Assembly (NCBI RefSeq): GCF_029873635.1 | Contig: NC_080422.1 | Location: 17,142,049 to 17,206,048 of the forward strand | Direction of reading: 5' to 3' | Source of the DNA: Malania oleifera | Lineage: Eukaryota; Streptophyta; Magnoliopsida; Santalales; Ximeniaceae | DNA: 64,000 nt | Notes under the pieces: model-generated | The model's input: the letters and a program-made list of their open reading frames with translations, nothing else | Told to the model about the DNA's origin: nothing | The model's database searches: none | Made by a program: the position numbers and the translations under genes | Shown: positions 22,220 to 35,137 of the stretch, piece by piece | How positions within the stretch are numbered: position 1 is the first letter of the stretch | How the letters are laid out: every line of letters starts with the position of its first letter

Positions 22220-25200
22220 AGTAATAGTAGCATGGCACTTCGAATTCGATATGGCAAGCAAAGATGCATCCAGTTTTAACCCAAGAGGAATTGGTAAAAG
22301 CATGCTGGGAAAAGAAAAAATTCCTAGTAATTGACTGATTATCAAAAAGATGTGATGGATGAAAAAGCTTTCACAATGATCCAATTATGTCTTTATATAC
22401 TATTATGAGAGAAGTCCTCTTAGAAAAGGCTGACATCAGTTTATCGCTTAAATGGGAATGGTTGTACATGACAAAGTTTACCACCAATAAATTATGCTTG
22501 AAGCACCACTTGTACATGTTGCACATGGCATAAGGGAAGTCCATGAAAACCCACATCGATGAACCCAATTCCATTATCACAACTTTGAGTTCAATTGATG
22601 TCAAGATTGAAGAAGATCAACCTTACCCCATTCCTACAAGCATTTCAGAGAAACTTTCCTACTTTGTAGAGATACCATTTCTATATAGGATGTTGAGGCT
22701 TTATTATTCTCTAAATAATTGCTTAAAATGCACATTAGAAGAAATAATAGCGACAAACAGGGAGTGGCTTTAGTAGAAACAGAGAGGTCTATGGAAAATT
22801 CAAATCAACAATCTAGATCAAGATCAAGGCATGCGAATAAATTTTGCAACAAGTTGCAAGAAGAGAAGGAAAATCAAAGTTGATATCACAAGTTGAAGAA
22901 CAAGAATAAATAGAAAAAACAAAACTAAAATGGCCCAAAGCAAATGTTGCCAATAATGATCCAGAGGTGCTGAATTTGTTCTTTCCACGTCATAGATGCT
23001 TTAAGAATCACTAGGTCATGGATTTGGCATGCTCATTTCATGGGTCCCAATAGGACTTGGTTTTCCTCATACGAATTAGTCTTTAGTAGGACTGTGTAGA
23101 TTGGCAATGATGTAGTGTGTAAATTGCTAGGATTGGAATGGAAGAATCAAAATGAATACATGGCACTGAAAGAACTCAGCCAAGTTCAGCATTCTCCAAA
23201 TTTGAAGAAGAATCTTGATTCTTTCGAAGCCTTTGATGCCAAAGGGTACGAGCACTTTGGTGAAGGTGGTGTTATAAAAGTTGGCAAAGGTACACTTGTT
23301 ATTCTAAAAGCAAAGAAATTACCTCCTAATTTATTTCTTTCGAGATGCTATCGTCTCAAGTACTGCTACTATTTCTCAATTCTCTACGAAAAATTCCAAT
23401 AGTACCAAATTATGGCATATGATGTTGGGGTTTATGAGTGAGAAAGGACTAACATTGCACAGAAAAAGAGGTTTTCTTTGCGGCCAAAGTACAGGAAAAA
23501 TGGAATTCTATGAAAATTGCATGTCTAGAAAATACTTTCAATGGCAGCATCCATAAAACCAAATGTACTGCAGATTATAATCATTTTAAACTCTAAGGAC
23601 GTTCCCATGTTCCTTCAAAAGGTGGAGCCCGATACATGCTTACCTTCATTGATGACAACTCAACAAAGACCTAGGCGTTCTTTTTTAAGCATAAGAATGA
23701 AGTGTTCAAATATTTCAAACCGAGAAAAGCAATGATCAAGAAAAAGACTCAAAAGAAGGTCAAGCGACTCAAAACTAATAATGGATTGGAATTTCACTCG
23801 TTCGAGTTTGAAAAATTTTGCAAAAACAAAGGCATTCTTAGGCATAAAATAGTCAAACATGCACCACAGCAAGGGGTAGCTAAGTGCATGAATAGAACAC
23901 TATTGAATAGAGCTCGTTGTATGCCCTCAAATCTTGGTTGTCAAGGAATTTTTTGGTAGAGGTACTTTCTGCTGCATGCTATTCAATAAATCATTCTCCA
24001 GCTTCAGCTTTAACGCTCAAGACCCCAAAAAAGGTAAAGTTTGGTAAATTCATTGATTATTTTAATTTAGAAATTTTTTGATCTCCAAACTATGTACATG
24101 TTTATGAAGGAAAAATAGATCTAGGAGCTAAGAAATTTATTTTCCTTGGTTATGCATCCGGGATGAAGGGATACGGATTGTGGTGCCTTGTTCCTAAGTC
24201 ATCCAAGTTTATTATCAATATAAACATTACTTTAAATGGGTCAGCAATGCTTAACCAAAAAAGAAGAAAGATAACATTTCACAATTTATCCAAATCAAGA
24301 ATAACACCAAGAAAGTTAAGATGGAAGATGACTGACCCTTTGCTAGAGGCAACGAGCCACATGGATCAAACAAGAATATTAGTAAAGTACAAAAGATGCC
24401 ACAAAAGGAGTCATATAGCATTGCCATACACAGGTTGGGAAGAGAGATCAAATTACTGTGATAGGATATAGTCTAAAACTATTGTCCATGCTTTGACAAT
24501 TGCACAAGAAACCAATGAAACAGGAGAACCCATTACATATTTAAAAGCAATTTCTTGTGTTGATCCAATAAGTGGTTGACGGTTGTGCAAGAGGACACTA
24601 AGTCCTCACACAAGAATCACACTTGAGAATTGATAAAGCCTCTTACAGGAAACAAGAAGATCATAGGTTGCAAATGGGTCTTCAAGGGAAGTAAAAAAGG
24701 TATTCCAAGTGTTGAGCATGCAAGGTACAAGACAGTTTCTAAATGTTATAGTCAAAAATGTAGGAGTAGATTTTCATGATGATTTCCCTCCTGTTGTTAG
24801 ACATACCTCAATATTTGAATTATTATGTCATGTTGCTATGCATGATTTAGAATTGGAACAACTACATTTGAAAACAACTTTTCTACACAATAGACTTAAG
24901 AAAAAGATTTACATTCCTTAGCCTAAAGGCTTTATTACTGATGGAAAGGAAGACCATTCTTGTTTATTAAAGAAATTATTATATGGATTGGAGCATCTCC
25001 CTATCAATGGTATAAAAGGTAGTTTATTAAAGAAATTATTATATGGATTGAAGCATCTCCCTGTCAGTGGTATAAAAGGTTTGACTCCTTTTCATTAGAC
25101 AGTGATTATTTAAGGAAAAAATGTGATAGCTGGTGTACTTCAAGAAACATTTCAACTTGCCAGGAGATTATAAATGAAAGATTTAGGAATAGCGAAAGAT

Positions 25201-25587
25201 ATTCTTAGCATGGAAATTCACAAGAGTCAAAAGAAGTATTGCTATATATGACAAAAGAATTATGTTGAAAAAGTCCTAGAGTGGTTTGGCATGACAAATG
25301 TGAAACCAATTAGCACTCCAATTGCTAATCATTTTCAACTTTCAAGTGTCTTGTCTCCACAGTCAAATAGACTACATGTACAATGTTCCTTATTTTAACT
25401 AGCCATGGGCACGCACTATGTGCCTGCTTCACAAATATTTATTTTTAAAGATTTGTAAAAAAAATATAATAAAAAAAGTAACAATGAATTAAATAGTATA
25501 AGTATACATTTTGAAAACTGAACGAAGAGGTTAAAGGGGAAGGAAATCTACTGCCCAATTTTTTAGGAATATGATTATACGTGGAAT

Positions 25588-26191
25588 CAGTGTTTTAAAA
25601 GGCTCAATCAAGGCTTGCTTAAAATGTCTTGAGGCTCAATCTAAAATACCAAATTCCAAAAAGGCTATTGCATTACATGTTGAGGCTTACGCATTTTTGC
25701 AAAAAGTAAGCCTTTTGCGCCTTTTTAGTTGAGGCTTACACATTTTGGGTGTGTGATTCTCAAGTTAGAATTAAAATTGGTTAGAAAATTTTAACATGTT
25801 TGTACGAAAGGAATGTCATGATATGAATTTATTTCTAAAACTCTTGAACTTCAACCTTTCCAAAAAAACTGGACTTGAATTTTACATCATGAAAATAGTT
25901 TGAACTTTCTAATGGTATAGCTATCACTTGTCATGATTTATGTCATGTATTCAAGTTAGCAATTTTTGAATGGCCAACAAGTATTTTGCGAAGTACATCT
26001 AGTTTTTCTTTTTTACACTATTGCGATTTTCTTAATTTTTACTTTACTTTAAATATATATAATTTATTAAACAAATTTTTACCTTAAAAAATAAACTATC
26101 AAAAGGCTTACGCCCCAACGCCTTAAGGCTTACGCCTCGCCTTTTGAGGGTTAAAACGCCTCACCTTATGCCTTCGCCTTTTAAAACATTG
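25588..26191. mobile_element. Non-autonomous hAT element, 604 bp
   Basis: The ends are CAGTGTTTTAAAAGGC and, reverse-complemented from the right, CAATGTTTTAAAAGGC: a terminal inverted repeat of the CAnTG type typical of hAT transposons. The flanks CGTGGAAT (25580-25587) and CATGGAAT (26192-26199) match at 7 of 8 positions, the 8-bp target duplication hAT elements make. Subterminal GAGGCTTACGC-like words recur on both sides. There is no transposase frame, so it would need one in trans. It lies between the reverse transcriptase and RNase H parts of a Copia fossil. Confidence 0.85.
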
Positions 26192-27121
26192 CATGGAATA
26201 TAAGGACATTTTGGAAACTAAAAGAAGAGCTTAAAGAGGAAGGAAAACTACTTTGCAATTATTTAGGAATGGCTAAACATTAATTGCAATGTAATTTTTA
26301 CACTCATACCCTCAAGTGTTCATTTTTTTAACAAATGAAAAAATAGTTTACATAAGGTTAATTTTTGGGTTAGAAAGACGATAATAAATAGGGGAATCCC
26401 CTTTATAGTAGTATAGATGCAGCTGTAAGTCTAATGTATGCCATGGTTTGTACTTCTACAGATATTTAACAAGCAGTCAGTGTTTTGAGCAGGTATATGG
26501 CTAATTTAGGTAAAGAATATTGGAAAGTAGTCAAAGGCAAGTAGTCAAATGGATACTTTGAAATCTAAGAGTAACTTCTAATGCTTGTTTAGAATTTGGG
26601 AGATATAGATCCAATATTCAGCTATATGGATTCAGATTTTGTTGGAGATCTCGACAAAAAGAAAACCCCTTATTGGTTACGTATTCACCCTTGGAGGATG
26701 AGTCGTAAGTTGGAAGGCTAGCCAATAACAAATTGTGTTATCCACTACTAAGGCAGACCATAGGCAATAACAAAGTTAGCTAAAGAATCTATTTGGTTAA
26801 GGGGTTTAGTTGGTGAGCTTATATCTTGTTGGGACAAGATCATTGTTTATTATGGCAACCAGAGTGTTATTCCTTTGACTAAGAATAAAATGTTTCATAA
26901 AAGGACAAAACATATTTACGTGTGGTACCATTTTGCCTGTGATACTATTTCACAAGGGAAAATTATTGTATAGAAAATTGATAATCCTACAAACATGTTG
27001 ATATGCCTCTAGCATCAATTAAGTTCAACCATCATTGGACTAAATTGGAATTTGCAGTTATTCAAATATGCCCCATGGAGGCATAAAATGAAGAGTATGG
27101 AAGAAGAAATTTATTATTCCA

Positions 27122-27619
27122 TGTTAGACCCCATATGACGGATCCCATTTCTTTTTCTCCCTTGCTTGGTCAATGCATAGGCATGTTTCATAATAAATCC
27201 TTCATGGAGAGGAGTTGATAATAGTCTTTCCCCTCATTTAAGAAGAGGACTTATATGTTATATTTAGGGGTTTTTCCTCTCATTCAAGTAGAAGATTTAT
27301 TTGTAAATAAATAGAGGGTCATTTAAGGAGGAGAGAAAAAGTAAGAATATTGACTTCAAGGGGGACGTAATTTGCCCTAATTTGAGAGAGTTCATTTGAA
27401 GGGATGTATTTATCAGTGGGTTCTTTTGCGTCTTTCCAAATGGTGACAGAGCGTGACATTTTAGATGCTCTTTTATTTTGGCTCTTCCCCAATAGTGAAA
27501 TATTCAGCCATCTTTGCCCATAAATGTAGGTTATAGACCGAACCACGTATTCTTGTATCTATTTTTGCATTTCTCTTTTATTTACTTATTTCTCAATTAT
27601 CGTACTTCTAGCCCTAACA
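27122..27619 (+). repeat. Second LTR of Copia array
   Basis: Starts TGTTAGACCCC and ends CCCTAACA, a clean TGTTAG/CTAACA terminal pair, 498 bp. Directly after it a second internal region begins instead of ordinary flanking DNA. Confidence 0.8.
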
Positions 27620-27990
27620 AGTTGTATCGAACCGAGGTTCATTTTATTAAACAAATCCAATAGCGTCAACATCATATGACATTAAGAAATTTGATGACTT
27701 CAACAGCTTTCATCTTTGGCAAGTAAAGATATGTGTTGTTTTGACCCAAAGGAGTTCAGTAAAAGCATTGCTGAGAAAGTGGCAATAAGATTAGCCATTA
27801 TACGGACCAATTGTGAAGAAGCCAGCTAACAAGATGACATAGAATTAGTCTCATAATATGACATGAAATTAGATAGATGATTTCACATAAATACTGGTGA
27901 ATGCTAGTGGTGTTCTAATCCAACGATGATAAGGACCATAAAAAGGTCAAAAAAGTATATGGGTGATGCATTGAGATGGTGTGCAATGGT
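27620..27990 (+). mobile_element. Start of a second Copia internal copy
   Basis: The 370 bases after the LTR match the beginning of the first internal region: GACATTAAGAAATTTGATGA here against GACATTGAGAAATTTGACAA there. It then runs straight through to TTGGCAAGTAAAGAT and TTTTGACCCAAAGGA without the clpP piece. It is therefore the same element family with the unfilled site. The match fades after about 27800 and nothing later in the element follows. Confidence 0.7.
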
Positions 27991-28721
27991 TCACGGAAAA
28001 AAATATGACTAAATCGATAATTAGGCACAAGACAACAAAAAATAGCAAAAAGGTTTGTGCAAGGTTTATTTATTTATTTTTGGAAATGCATTTTTTAACT
28101 AATTTCACTTCACTACAACAGTCTTAAGATCATAAAGCATGGAAGTGAGACTTTGTGCATTTTGCCCACCTCAGCCCCAGTGGTGTGGGAGCCTTAGTAC
28201 TAGGTGCTACATTTTTCAGGACAATAGAGTTTCACCTCACAGCATCACAGACAAATGCCATGTTCTTACACATCTATAATAGACAACACAAATGTAGGAT
28301 AACACAAAATCATGCTCATCAATAATAATTTCAATCTGATAACAACATAATAGCCAATAATTTTAAGTAATCATAAAACCATCAATAAATATTTTCTCTA
28401 TTCCTTGCCCTATTTTGGTTCTTATTTCTTTTTCATCTCACTCCCCTTGCTATAACTGGGACTGTTTCCCCTTGGGATTTAGAGGGAGGATGCACTTTTA
28501 AGGTGGAGCAACAATCTGATATACAACGAGAGAGAGGCTGTAAATTGGCCCTCACATATACACATCAGCTTTTTCATATCAACAAATGGAGGCAGGTCAA
28601 GAAATTTCATAATCTCATTCAAACTGATGTGACCTATATTATGAAGCAAACTAAGAAGTTATATATTTATTTCCACAAACTTCTTGATGTACCGAGAGTA
28701 GCAAAATCATGAATGAAGCAC
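27991..28721. other. Non-coding DNA between two Copia elements
   Basis: No protein signature is recognisable. The 69-codon frame at 28503-28712 has no recognisable domain. Confidence 0.5.
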
Positions 28722-28726
28722 ATTCT

Positions 28727-29087
28727 GTTGTTTTTTGTCCCACATTGGTAGAATAGTTCCACATTGGTAGAAAAAGTTGTTTTGAATTTTTACTTTGTGT
28801 TCCACATTGGTGAGAAGTGTTTTTTGGACTTGAGGTTGAAGCTATATAAAGAGCTCAACTTTCCATTTGTAAAACATATCTCAAAGTTGTACTTTGTCAA
28901 GAAGTAGTGGATTGATCGTCGGCGCCCAAGGACGCGGGCAATTTTGTACCGAACCTCGTTAAATTCTTGTCTTGTTGTTTTTACTGTCTTTTATTATTAG
29001 TTTCTGCATTTGCTTTAAATTTTTATATTTTCAATAGCATTAGTTGTAGTATTGGTGTTTGGCACAAGTGGGGTGCCCAGCACAACA
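28727..29087 (+). repeat. 5' LTR, 361 bp
   Basis: TG...CA ends; contains GCTATATAAAGAGC near 28840, a likely LTR promoter TATA box, and repeated TCCCACATTGGT-type words near its start. Confidence 0.9.
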
Positions 29088-32000
29088 ATTGGTATCAAAG
29101 CTAGATTGAATAGTGTCGATACGGAGGTGTTCCCCTATTAGGATCCTTGATCCCACGTTTGATGCCTAAAAAAGATCTTGTCTAAGCGAGTACTCAAAGA
29201 CCAAGGCGACTTAGTCGCTCCCTGGAAGTCGGTCTGGTCAAAGTGGAATTTCATAAGATAAAACAGAGTAGACACAGTTGATATATAATATTCATCCTAG
29301 GCCTTTTGTTTTGTTAGTTGTTACTGAATATATAGAAGATGGCAGAAACTAGTGCAGAAGTAGAAAAAACTCTATCTACATGAACTCCAACCCCTTCGAC
29401 TTCGACATCATCGTCAAATACGATAGCTAATGCTCAGTTTGAGGTGGAAAAATTAGATGGTACCAATAATTTTGGTATGTGACAATGAAAGGTGATGAAC
29501 ATCCTATATCAGCAAGAATTGGATATTGCTTTGGATGATAAACCAGTAGATATGGGTGACAGAGATTGGGAAAAAATCAATCGTCAGGCATGTGGTACAA
29601 TTCGTCTTTCTAGCTAAAAATCAAAAATATTGTGTTTTGAGGGAGACATCTGCAAAGAAATTGTGGAAGACATTGGAAGATACATTTATGACCAAGAGTT
29701 TGGAAAATAAGCTCTATTTGAAAAAGAAATTGTTTCGCTTCCAGTATCAACCAGGTATTTCGATTAATGACCACATAAATGTTTTCGATAAAATTTTGAT
29801 TGATTTATTAAATTTGGATGAAAAGGTGAAAGATGAGGATAAAGCTATATTGTTACTGAATTATATCCCCGATGATTATGAACATCTAACCACCACTTTA
29901 TTGTATGGGAAAGATAAAGTTACTTTTGATGTTGTTTGTACTACATTGATTAGTACGGAATACAAAAAGAAGAATCAAAGAATCCATAAGGAAACAGCAG
30001 AAGCATTAACAATAAGGGGACATTCTCAGAGTCGTAAGCTTGGAAGGAGGAGTAAATCTCATGAGAGGAGTAAATCTCATGGGAGACCTGTTAAAGATGA
30101 ATGTGCCTTTTGTTATGAGAGGGGGCATTGGAAGAAAGATTGCCCTAAATTATATCAGAAGAATAAGGGCAAAGCACATTCTAATGTCAATATAGCCAAT
30201 GATGATGGAAGTGAGTCAAATTTTTCTCTTGTTGGAACATCTTCGTCACATTATTTTGGTGAGTGGATTTTGGATTCTGGTCATTCCTATCACATGTGTA
30301 CCAATAGGGAATGGTTTTATAATTTTGAAAAATTAGATGGTGGAGTTATTTTTATGAGAAATGGTAATACCTGTAAAACAACTGGAATAGGATCAATACA
30401 GTTGAAATGTCAAAATGGAACTATTAAAAACTTGACTAATGTTAGGTATGTTCCAAGTCTAAAGAAAAATCTGATTTCATTGAGTGCCTTGGAATCTAAA
30501 GGGTTCACTATCACTTTGAAAGATAGAACCCTTAAACATTAAATCAGGTACGCTAGTGGTGATGAAAAGAATAAGGAAAAATAACTTGTATTATTTACAA
30601 GGTAATGCAGTTATTGGTTCAGCAGCTGTTGTTTCTGAGAAAAATGCAGGTTCAGATACAACCAGGTTATGGCATATGCAATTGGCACATACAGGAGAAA
30701 AATCTTTGTAACAATTAGCTAAGCGAGGTTTGTTGAAGGGTACAAAGGTGTGCAAACTTGAATTTTGTGAGCATTGCATTCTACGAAAACAAACTAGAGT
30801 GAAATTTGACACTACAATCCACTAAACTGAAGGTATTTTAGACTACATTTATACAGATGTATGGGGGCCCACAAAAACAGCTTCATTGGGGGGCATGCAT
30901 TATTGTCACTTTTGTTGATGATTTTTCCAGAAGAGTTTGGATGTATTCTATGAAGCACAAAAATGAAAAGAGTGATATTTTCCTTAAGTGGAAAAAATTA
31001 GTTGCAACTCAAACTGGCAGAAAGGTTAAACGGCTCAGATCAGATAATGGCGGTGAATACACGAGTGACCCATTTATGAAGGTATGTCAAGATGAAGGTA
31101 TTGCTCGACACTTCACAGTTAGAGATATACCACAGCAGAATGGGGTGACAAAACGCATGAATCGGACTTTGTTAGAGAAAGTTCGATGTATGTTGTCTAA
31201 TGCTGAGTTAGATAAAAGATTTTGGGCTGAAACTGTTAGATATGGGTGTCATCACATCAACCGTCTATCATTATCTGCAATAGGGGAAAAAAAAACCCTA
31301 TAAGGTATGCTCTAGAAAGTCTTCTAATGATTATGATTCTTTACATGTATTTGGTACTATAGTTTATTATCACGTAAAATAATCTAAGTTGGATCCAAAA
31401 GCCAAGAAAGCAATATTCTTGGGGATAAGTGCAAGAGTCAAAGGATACCGTCTTTGGTGTCTTGAGACAAAAAAAAGGATTTTAAACAGGGATGTGACTT
31501 TTGATGAACTTGATATGATGAAGAAAACAATACGCAAAGAGTCACGAGTTGAAGAGAAGACCAGTGATACTTAACAACAGGTGGAGGTTGAGACAATTTT
31601 AGGAAACCCAATGAGAAATAAGACTACACAAGGTAACTCTCCAGTTACGGTGGGGAATAGTGTACAAGAAGAGGATATTTTAATTCGAGAATCTTCACAA
31701 CAACAAGAATCAATTGTTTCTCATAGGCTAAGACGAGAAATTCGAAAACCTGCTCGGTATACTGATTTGGTGGTCTATGCACTTCCAGATGTGGAAGATA
31801 ATGTTCCTTACACTTTCAAAGAAGCAATGAGGAACTCTGAATCAGACAAGTGGAAAAGAGCGATGGATAAAGAAATGTAGTCTCTTCATCAAAATCAGAC
31901 TTGCGAGCTAGCACAGCTGCCCAAGGGTAAGAAAGCAATTGGTTGCAAATGGATTTATGTAAAGAAAGAAAGATTTCCAGATGCAAATAATGTTTGCTTC

Positions 32001-33411
32001 AAAGCTAGATTGGTAGTTAAGGGCTACGCGCGGAAGGAAGGCATTGATTATAATGAGGTATTTTCTCCAATTGTTAAACATTCTTCCATTCGAATTTTGT
32101 TGGCTTTGGTAGCACAATTTGATCTTGAACTAGTTCAACTCGATGTAAAAACTGCATTTTTAAATGGTGATTTGGAAGAGAAATCTATATGACTCGGCTA
32201 GATGGATTTTAGGTTGCTGGTAAAGAAAATTGGGTATGTAAACTGGATAAATCGTCGTATGGTTTCAAACAGTCTCCAAGACAGTGGTACAAACAATTTC
32301 ATCAGTTTATGATGGGTCAGAAGTACATTAGAAACAAACATGATCATTGTGTTTATTTTCACGGACTACAAAATGGTTCTTTTATATATTTACTCTTGCA
32401 TGTTAATGATTTGTTGATAGCTTCAAAGAACAGGAAAGAAATCAACAAGTTGAAAAGTCAGTTACGTCAAGAGTTTAAGATGAAAGATCTTGGTGAAGCA
32501 AAGAAAATACTTGGCATGCAAATTCGCAGAGACAGAATGAGAGGAAGAGTTAGTTTGTCTCAGAAACAGTATTTGAAAAAAGTAGTACAGAATTTTGGCA
32601 TGTCTGAGCAATCAAAACCAGTCAACACTCCTCTTACTCCTCATTTCAAACTTAGTACAACTTTATCTCCTAAATTAGATGAGGAACGTAAGTATATGTC
32701 ACAAGTTCCCTATGCAAGTGTTGTTGGTAGTCTGATGTATGCAATAGTTTATACTAGACCTGATATTTCACTAGCTGCTAGTATGGTGAGCAGGTATATG
32801 CATGATCCGGATAAAGGAAATTGGCAAACTGTGAAATGGATTTTAAGATATATTATGAATACGATTAATGTTGGAATAGTATTTGAGAAAAATAATACTA
32901 TTGATCAACGGGTTGTCGAATATGTGGATTCTGATTTTGCAGGTGATCTAAATAAACGTCAATCAACTACTGGATATGTTTTTACAATTGCTAATGGTCT
33001 AATGAGTTGGAAGTCTACCTTACAGTCCACCATTGTTTTGTCTACAACAAAAGCAGAGTACATGACAGCTTCAGAGACTATTAAGGAAGCTATTTGATTG
33101 TAGGGTTTACTTGAAAATTTGGGAATTGTTCAGAAGCACATTGTTGTGTTCTGTGATAGCCAGAGTGTCTATTCATTTGGCAAAGAACCAAGTCTATCAT
33201 GCACGAACGAAGCACATCGACGTTTGGTTTCATTTTATGCGGGATATTATTGATGGAGGCAAGATACTTCTTCAGAAGATAATTCAAACATCATTTGGAT
33301 TTGATCAATATCCTTCAAGTTTGAATATTTTTGGAAGGCGCCAATGATGTGAAACTCCAAAAAATGTTGGTGACTGAAAAATTTGTTGAATTTATCGTCA
33401 AGGGGGAGATT

Positions 33412-33742
33412 TGTTGTTTTTTGTCCCACATTGGTAGGAATTTTTTCTTTGTTTGTCCACATTGGTGAGAAGTTTTTTTTGGACTTGAGGTTGAAATTAT
33501 ATAAAGAGCTCAACTCTCCATTTATAAAACACACCTCAAAGTTGCACTTTGTCAAGAAGTAGTAGATTGATCGTCGACGCCCGAGGACGTAGGTAATTTT
33601 GTGCCGAATCTCGTTAAATTCTTGTCTTATTCTTTTTACTGTATTTTATTATTTGTTTCTGCATTTGTTTTAGTTATTTATATTTTCAATAGCATTAGTT
33701 GTAGTATTGGTGTTTGGCACAAGTGGGGTGCCCGACACAACA
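33412..33742 (+). repeat. 3' LTR, 331 bp
   Basis: Aligns with 28727-29087; shorter mainly because the 5' copy has an extra CCACATTGGTAGA-type repeat near its start. Confidence 0.9.
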
Positions 33743-33747
33743 CATTC

Positions 33748-34400
33748 AAATTTCATAATATCCATTCCCAAGGCAATATATTCTAATTGGGATAACACCA
33801 TGTGTTAAATGACAGTAATACAAACTCTGCACATAATTTTAAATATGTAAATAAAATGTTGGATTTGACACTAGATAGAGAAATTAACCATAAAAAACAT
33901 ATGTAGATTGGGAATACAATGTGACAGTATCTACCAAAAGTACAAGATCAAGCAAGTCCAAGGCCTTGGACCCATGTACCATACAATGGCAACCTTGGTG
34001 ATTGTCGTCTTACGTCCCCAATATAGTTGCCATTTTTACTATCCAGGTCATGCATATGATAGAAATAATTCAATTCTTATTTAAAATATTGTTTCCTATA
34101 TATAATCCAATAAAATGGTATTTAAATAATCTTACAAACTAATATGAAGCCGCATACTCGTAAGTATTAAGCTGAAGGTTCAAATATGGTATCAAATGAG
34201 AGAAAATACCATGGCTTTAACAATGCCCACAACGACAAAAATCCTTGCACCCTATTATTATTTATCACGCTTTAAACAATAGTTCCCTGCAAACGTGATT
34301 AACAAAATTAGAATCCTTTGATAGAATCATACCAACAAATCGCACATACAACTAATTAAATAAAGTGTTAAAAAAATATGTTTATTTTTTATTTATTTAT
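33748..34400. other. Non-coding DNA between two Copia elements
   Basis: AT-rich; no gene, microsatellite or transposon terminus recognised. Confidence 0.5.
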
Positions 34401-34749
34401 TGTGGCTTTTATCACAGCCATTGGATCGCCTCTAAATCCAATGGTTGTGTGGTGTCATATATATGTTTATAAGCCATGGGAAAATATATGGATTGCTTGT
34501 CATTTTGTGCAATGAGAGCTCATAGTAGTTAAAAGCGCGCCTAGGCACAGTGAGGCATAGAGGCTTGTGCCTCATACTAGGTGGGGCGAGGCAATCTACA
34601 AAAGGCGACCCTAGGCGAGACGAGAAGCAGTGGGGTGCCAGGCGCAGTGAGGCGCGCCTTGTGAATTTTTAGTCATTTAAAGGAGAGAAATAGCCCAACC
34701 CAGACCCGTATCCCTCATTCGACTTGAACAAACAAAGCCCTAGCCCCTT

Positions 34750-35030
34750 TTGACCCTTCGAAGCCCTTCGTGAGTTCGTTTGCAAGCCTTTGAACCAGCT
34801 AGAAGCCTTCGTGACTTCGTCTTCGAGCTTCGAACCAGGATCATGAGTTTGTCTTCGACATTTTGAAGAAGCACGACCTTGCGCGACTTCGTTTCGAACC
34901 AGCCAGAGCCCTCACGAGTTCGTCTGCCTGCTTTCGAAGCAGCCGTGAGTTCTTCTGCCTGCCTTCAAACATGACGTAAGTTCGTCACGTCGTCTTCGAC
35001 ATTTCGAACCAGCTGCGAGATCGTCTTTGA
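34750..35030. repeat. Degenerate TTCGAACCAGC/GAGTTCGTCT repeats in hAT 5' region
   Basis: Six or seven imperfect copies of a 35-50-base unit mixing CTTCGA(A)CCAGC, CGTGAGTTCGTC and GCCTTCGAA words, between the left terminal zone and the transposase start. It may be a subterminal protein-binding array or a leader repeat. Confidence 0.5.
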
Positions 35031-35137
35031 GCCTTCTTCTTCTTCTTCCTGCTGCCTGCTTGCTGCGTGCTGCTGACTGCTGCCTACTCTTTTTCTTCTT
35101 CTTCTTCTTCTTCTTTATATGTAAGCTTATAAATTAA

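Larger units (their letters stand above)
21655..22250 (+). pseudogene. clpP: Plastid clpP fragment in nuclear DNA (NUPT)
   Basis: A piece of chloroplast clpP, the gene for the catalytic subunit of the stromal Clp protease. Exon 2 (about 21833-22126) encodes [20 protein letters not shown] through [11 protein letters not shown] to [20 protein letters not shown]. The catalytic Ser context, (A/T)SMGS, is kept, but exons 1 and 3 are absent, so it cannot make ClpP. It is flanked by parts of both clpP introns. The stem AGCCGTATGCAT...GTGCATGTACGGTT at 21771-21803 is group II intron domain V, and the 22140-22249 text resembles clpP intron 2. Keeping introns shows transfer as DNA, not cDNA. It lies inside the gag region of a Copia fossil. 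A few coding differences from typical plastid clpP suggest some age. Confidence 0.9.
21596..27121 (+). mobile_element. Copia internal region, old and broken
   Basis: Between the two LTRs the + strand carries scraps of Copia parts in the normal order: gag near 22440-22640 (KTHIDEPNSIITTLSS), integrase near 23760-23960 (PQQGVAKCMNRTLLNRARC), reverse transcriptase near 24640-25250 and RNase H near 26400-26720. It is a fossil with many breaks. Two foreign pieces interrupt it: plastid clpP DNA at about 21655-22250 and a 604-bp hAT element at 25588-26191. Confidence 0.75.
28727..33742 (+). mobile_element. Copia element with both LTRs (Tork/Tnt1-like)
   Basis: A 5.0-kb element bounded by LTRs at 28727-29087 and 33412-33742, both TGTTGT...CACAACA. 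The target duplication is CATTC (28722-28726 and 33743-33747), exact. The primer site TGGTATCAAAGCT follows the 5' LTR and a polypurine tract AAGGGGGAGA precedes the 3' LTR. Parts in order: gag with zinc knuckle near 30100-30150 (CAFCYERGHWKKDC), protease near 30250-30500 (WILDSG), GAG-pre-integrase near 30660-30800, integrase near 30840-31300, reverse transcriptase near 31800-32600 and RNase H near 32700-33300. This domain order is Copia. It is broken, with roughly six or more breaks. By eye the LTRs differ at about one base in ten over the alignable part, so it is middle-aged to old. Confidence 0.92.
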
